Of a stretch of 15,841 bases of DNA, positions 12,827-15,841 are shown in pieces. This stretch comes from an uncultured Prevotellaceae bacterium (GTDB taxonomy: Bacteria > Bacteroidota > Bacteroidia > Bacteroidales > Muribaculaceae), in NCBI GenBank assembly GCA_946055125.1, contig CAMGFF010000019.1, positions 1 to 15,841 on the forward strand. The letters run 5' to 3'. The position numbers and the translations under genes were made by a program. How positions within the stretch are numbered: the first letter of the stretch is position 1; each line of letters opens with the position of its first letter. The notes under the pieces were generated by a model. It was not told where the DNA came from, searched no databases, and worked only from the letters and a program-made list of their open reading frames with translations.

Positions 12827-13876
12827 ATGGACAACAGCAATAATGCACATCTACAGCCTCTGCTCGGCATGACGCTGGAGCAGCTGCAGGGAGTGGTGAA
12901 GGAACTCGGTATGCCGCGCTTCACTGCCACGCAGCTCGCCGAGTGGCTCTACACTCACCGTGCCGACAATTTTGAGGCGATGAACAATATCTCGAAGGCT
13001 AACCGCCACAAACTCGCCTCGCGCTACTCCGTGGGGCGATATGCCCCTATGCACGAGCAGCGCAGCGTGGATGGCACGGTGAAGTATCTCTTTGCCACTG
13101 CCGACGGCAAGGCGGTGGAGAGCGTGTATATCCCCGACGGCGACCGCGCCACGCTCTGCATCTCGTCGCAGAAGGGTTGCCGCATGGGCTGCACTTTCTG
13201 CATGACGGGCCGCCAGGGCTATCATGGCAACCTCACTGCTGCCGAGATTATCAATCAGGTTATGAGTATTCCTGAGTCGCTGTCGCTCACCAACGTGGTG
13301 TTCATGGGCATGGGCGAGCCTATGGACAACGTGGATGCCGTGCTGCAGGTTATCGACGTGCTAACCGCCAAGTGGGGGCTTGCGTGGAGCCCCAAGCGCA
13401 TCACGGTGTCGAGCATTGGCAAGATGCCTGAGCTGCGCCGACTGCTCGACGAGACGAGCGTGCACATTGCCATTAGCGTGCACTCTCCATTCCACGCCGA
13501 GCGCGAGAAGCTCATGCCGGTGGAGCGTGCCTTTGCCGTGAGCGATGTGATGAAGCTGCTCAGCGGCTACGACTTCGCCCACCAGCGCCGCCTCTCGGTG
13601 GAATACATCATGTGGGGTGGGCTCAACGACGATGCTGCCCACGCCGATTCCCTGGTTAAGCTGCTGCGCCATGTGGACTCGCGCGTGAACCTAATCCGCT
13701 TCCACGCCATTCCCGGCTCGCCGCTGCGCACGTCGAGTGAGGAGAACATGGTGGCTTTCCGCGACCGCCTCAACGAGCAGGGTATCATCTGCACCATTCG
13801 CCGTAGCCGTGGCGAGGACATATTTGCCGCCTGTGGAATGCTTGCCGGCAAGGTGAACGACAATCAACAACATTAA
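12827..13876 (+). CDS. rlmN: Dual-specificity rRNA/tRNA adenine C2-methyltransferase RlmN
   Basis: A 349-residue radical SAM enzyme that methylates C2 of A2503 in 23S rRNA and, in the studied enzymes, A37 of some tRNAs, acting in the cytoplasm. The iron-sulfur cysteines are C118, C122 and C125 in GCRMGCTFC (CxxxCxxC). The two mechanistic cysteines are C111 (TLCIS) and C336 (DIFAACG), matching E. coli Cys118 and Cys355. GMGEP (161-165) is the SAM-contact motif. The N-terminal accessory domain (FTATQLAEWLYTHRADNFEAMNNISK) is present. Length is near the usual 350-385. Cfr, the resistance paralogue that methylates C8, is less likely given the N-terminal domain and overall match. The nuclease gene starts 20 nt after the stop, with no promoter visible in between. 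Confidence 0.97.
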   Translation: MDNSNNAHLQPLLGMTLEQLQGVVKELGMPRFTATQLAEWLYTHRADNFEAMNNISKANRHKLASRYSVGRYAPMHEQRSVDGTVKYLFATADGKAVESVYIPDGDRATLCISSQKGCRMGCTFCMTGRQGYHGNLTAAEIINQVMSIPESLSLTNVVFMGMGEPMDNVDAVLQVIDVLTAKWGLAWSPKRITVSSIGKMPELRRLLDETSVHIAISVHSPFHAEREKLMPVERAFAVSDVMKLLSGYDFAHQRRLSVEYIMWGGLNDDAAHADSLVKLLRHVDSRVNLIRFHAIPGSPLRTSSEENMVAFRDRLNEQGIICTIRRSRGEDIFAACGMLAGKVNDNQQH

Positions 13877-13896
13877 AGCACATAACATCACAAGAT

Positions 13897-15841
13897 ATGA
13901 AGAATCACACCACGAAAACAATGCTGCTGTGGCTCACGGCTGTGGTAGCTGTCATGGCAAGTGCCCAGGCACCAAGCGGATACTACGACTCGGCAATTGG
14001 CAAGAACAAGGGCGAGTTGCTACGGGCCCTCGAGTCAATAGTAGGCTCTCACACCACACTGAGCTACAACTATCTCTACACCGTGTATCAATCCAGCGAC
14101 GTGACCGCCGATGGCTACATATGGGACATGTATGCCACCACAAAGTATAGCCCCGGCACCAGCGACCGCTGCGGCAGCTACAGCTCCATTGGCGACTGCT
14201 ACAACCGCGAGCACTCGTTCCCAAAGAGCTGGTTCGACGACCAGTCGCCCATGGTTACCGATGCTTTCCACATCTATCCTACCGACGGAAAGGTGAACGG
14301 ACAGCGCAGCAACTACCCTTATGGCGAGTGTGCCAATGGCTCCTATGTGAACTCAAAGGGTAACATTCGTGCCCTGGGCCGCCTTGGCAAGAGCACCTTT
14401 GCGGGCTACTCGGGCACGGTGTTTGAGCCCGATGACCAATACAAGGGCGACTTTGCCCGCACCTACTTCTACATGGCTGCGGCCTACAACAGCCGCATCG
14501 GCTCGTGGAGCAGTCCGCAGCTTGCCGGCAACCGCTACCCCTGCTTCAGCTCGTGGTCGATCGACCTGCTCATGAAGTGGCACCGCCAGGACCCGGTAAG
14601 CAAGAAGGAGATTGACCGCAACAACGCCGTGGAGCGTCACCAGCACAACCGCAACCCATTCATCGACTATCCCGAACTTGCCGAATACGTGTGGGGCACG
14701 CGCAAGGACGATGGCTGGACTCCCGGCGGAGTGCTCGACCCTATGCTCACCCTCCCTGTGGACGGAAGCAGCGCCTCAATTGGCATAACCGGTGTGAATG
14801 TGCCCCTGGTGCACCGCATCAGGGTGAAAGGCTCCGACCTGCAGAAGGACCTCACCGTGAGCCTCAGCGGCAGCTCGGCTTTCACCGCCTCGGCTTCGGT
14901 TATCACCGCCCCGGCAGCCAAGGAGGGCACTAATTTCAATGTAACTTTCAATCCCTCCTCCGTGGGAGCCCACACCGCCACCTTGAAGCTCTCGAGCAGC
15001 GAGGTGAGCGCAACCATCACTCTCACCGCCGAATGCACCGATGGCATCCCTGCCGGCGAGGCCACGAATATCACCCCTACCTCGTTCACCGCCAACTGGA
15101 TTGACGTGGACTTTGCTGGCTTCTACACCATGCACGTCACCGAGAGCGACCGCACCTCCTATGTGCCGGGGTTCCCCATGACTATCGACACCGGCGAGGA
15201 GTGCATCGACGTGACCGGAGTGCAGCCAAGCACCACCTATTGCTATTGGCTCACTGCCACCGACGGACGCACCTCGCGCGTGGTGAGCGTGACCACCGCC
15301 GACCCCGAGAGGGTGCTCACATTCATCATTCCCGATGGCGGACTCTCGCTGAGCGCTGAGCCGGGCAAGCCCTCGGAGCCGGTGGAGGTGGAGGTGTTCG
15401 CCGACTATATCACCGACCCCGTGATGGTGGAAATCACCGAGCCATTCGCGCTGAGCCTCGACAAGCAGCAGTGGGCCTCGCAGCTCACCATCGACCCCGA
15501 CGGTGAGGCAATTTATGTGCGCATGCAGCCTTGCGAGGCGGGCGAATACAGCGGCACTATGTCGCTCCGCGCCGGCAGCTTCGAGGGCGACGATGTGCCC
15601 GTCACCGGTATCGCCACCGAGATTGTGAACTTCTTCGAGGACTTCGAGATTGAGGGGGCCGAGGGGTATATCTCAACCGACTTCCAGGGCAACGCTTGCC
15701 TGTGGAGCCGAAAGAATGTGGGTATTTATGGCCGCACCGGCGACAAGCACAATGGCAGCCACGCTCTGTGCACCGGCAAGAACGGTGAGAGAATGGTGCG
15801 AATGGCCGAGGACAAGCTGCGCGGCGCCGGCACTCTCTCTT
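13897..15841 (+). CDS. Secreted endonuclease I-family nuclease with beta-rich adhesin-like tail, partial (3' end off window)
   Basis: The frame is open from the ATG to the window end (648 residues, incomplete). Residues 1-24 are a signal peptide (LLWLTAVVAVMASAQ). Residues about 30-270 are an EndA/NucM endonuclease I domain: NREHS (103-107) supplies the general-base H106, DAFHIYPTDGKVNGQRSNY (122-140) contains the metal-binding N134 and R137, and QHNRNPFIDYPELAEYVWG (249-267) is the family's closing motif. After it come an Ig-like domain (about 286-380), a fibronectin-III-like domain (about 387-468, with TPTSFTANW and TTYCYWLTATDG), a further beta domain (470-575), and the start of a jelly-roll-like, cleaved-adhesin type domain (576 on, EDFEIEGAEGYISTDF). 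Such proteins usually end in a sorting signal, here out of view. The likely role is degrading extracellular DNA or RNA for nutrients or biofilm turnover. Confidence 0.92.
   Translation, partial: MKNHTTKTMLLWLTAVVAVMASAQAPSGYYDSAIGKNKGELLRALESIVGSHTTLSYNYLYTVYQSSDVTADGYIWDMYATTKYSPGTSDRCGSYSSIGDCYNREHSFPKSWFDDQSPMVTDAFHIYPTDGKVNGQRSNYPYGECANGSYVNSKGNIRALGRLGKSTFAGYSGTVFEPDDQYKGDFARTYFYMAAAYNSRIGSWSSPQLAGNRYPCFSSWSIDLLMKWHRQDPVSKKEIDRNNAVERHQHNRNPFIDYPELAEYVWGTRKDDGWTPGGVLDPMLTLPVDGSSASIGITGVNVPLVHRIRVKGSDLQKDLTVSLSGSSAFTASASVITAPAAKEGTNFNVTFNPSSVGAHTATLKLSSSEVSATITLTAECTDGIPAGEATNITPTSFTANWIDVDFAGFYTMHVTESDRTSYVPGFPMTIDTGEECIDVTGVQPSTTYCYWLTATDGRTSRVVSVTTADPERVLTFIIPDGGLSLSAEPGKPSEPVEVEVFADYITDPVMVEITEPFALSLDKQQWASQLTIDPDGEAIYVRMQPCEAGEYSGTMSLRAGSFEGDDVPVTGIATEIVNFFEDFEIEGAEGYISTDFQGNACLWSRKNVGIYGRTGDKHNGSHALCTGKNGERMVRMAEDKLRGAGTLS

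Overview
The window looks like a chromosomal segment from a gut Bacteroidales bacterium, most likely of the Muribaculaceae/Prevotellaceae/Bacteroidaceae kind. This rests on promoters with the Bacteroidetes -7 element TAnnTTTG (often with TTTG about 20 nt upstream), the near absence of Shine-Dalgarno sequences, a SusE/SusF-like secreted protein, an Rpn/PDDEXK-family protein, a Bacteroidetes-type DUF2156 protein, and secreted multidomain proteins with beta-rich tails. No rRNA, tRNA, CRISPR array, insertion sequence or phage gene was recognised. The genus is a guess.

Left part (1-4070, minus strand): two adjacent genes for secreted or periplasmic proteins. The upstream one (1977-4070) has a signal peptide, a WD40-like beta-propeller, a middle domain and a divergent OmpA-like C-terminus. 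The downstream one (1-1841, cut by the window edge) has a signal peptide and TPR-like helices, followed by what appears to be the same middle domain. The sequence at the cut resembles the linker that I recall preceding caspase-like (Peptidase C14) domains in Bacteroidetes proteins, but that domain lies outside the window and is a prediction only. A leader of about 200 nt with a terminator-like hairpin precedes the pair, and a perfect 9-2-9 dyad lies between this promoter and that of a divergent 70-residue membrane peptide (4436-4648). This is the most unusual part of the window.

Middle (4780-9091): fabI (enoyl-ACP reductase, minus); a SusE/SusF-like secreted protein with a T9SS-type tail (6025-7899, plus); and, convergent with it, a ROK-family sugar kinase (8114-9091, minus). 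Strong inverted repeats sit at both convergent junctions.

Right part (9292-15841): a tight minus-strand cluster of Rpn/PDDEXK protein, acyltransferase 3 membrane protein and DUF2156 GNAT-like protein, probably one transcript. Divergent from it are a 100-residue orphan, a heptamer tandem repeat, and rlmN followed 20 nt later by a large secreted endonuclease I-family protein that runs off the window.

Overall the segment mixes housekeeping functions (FabI, RlmN, sugar kinase) with cell-envelope and secreted proteins. The main functional links I infer are the WD40-OmpA/TPR pair and the three-gene Rpn cluster. Long open frames antisense to most genes are treated as shadows of codon bias.
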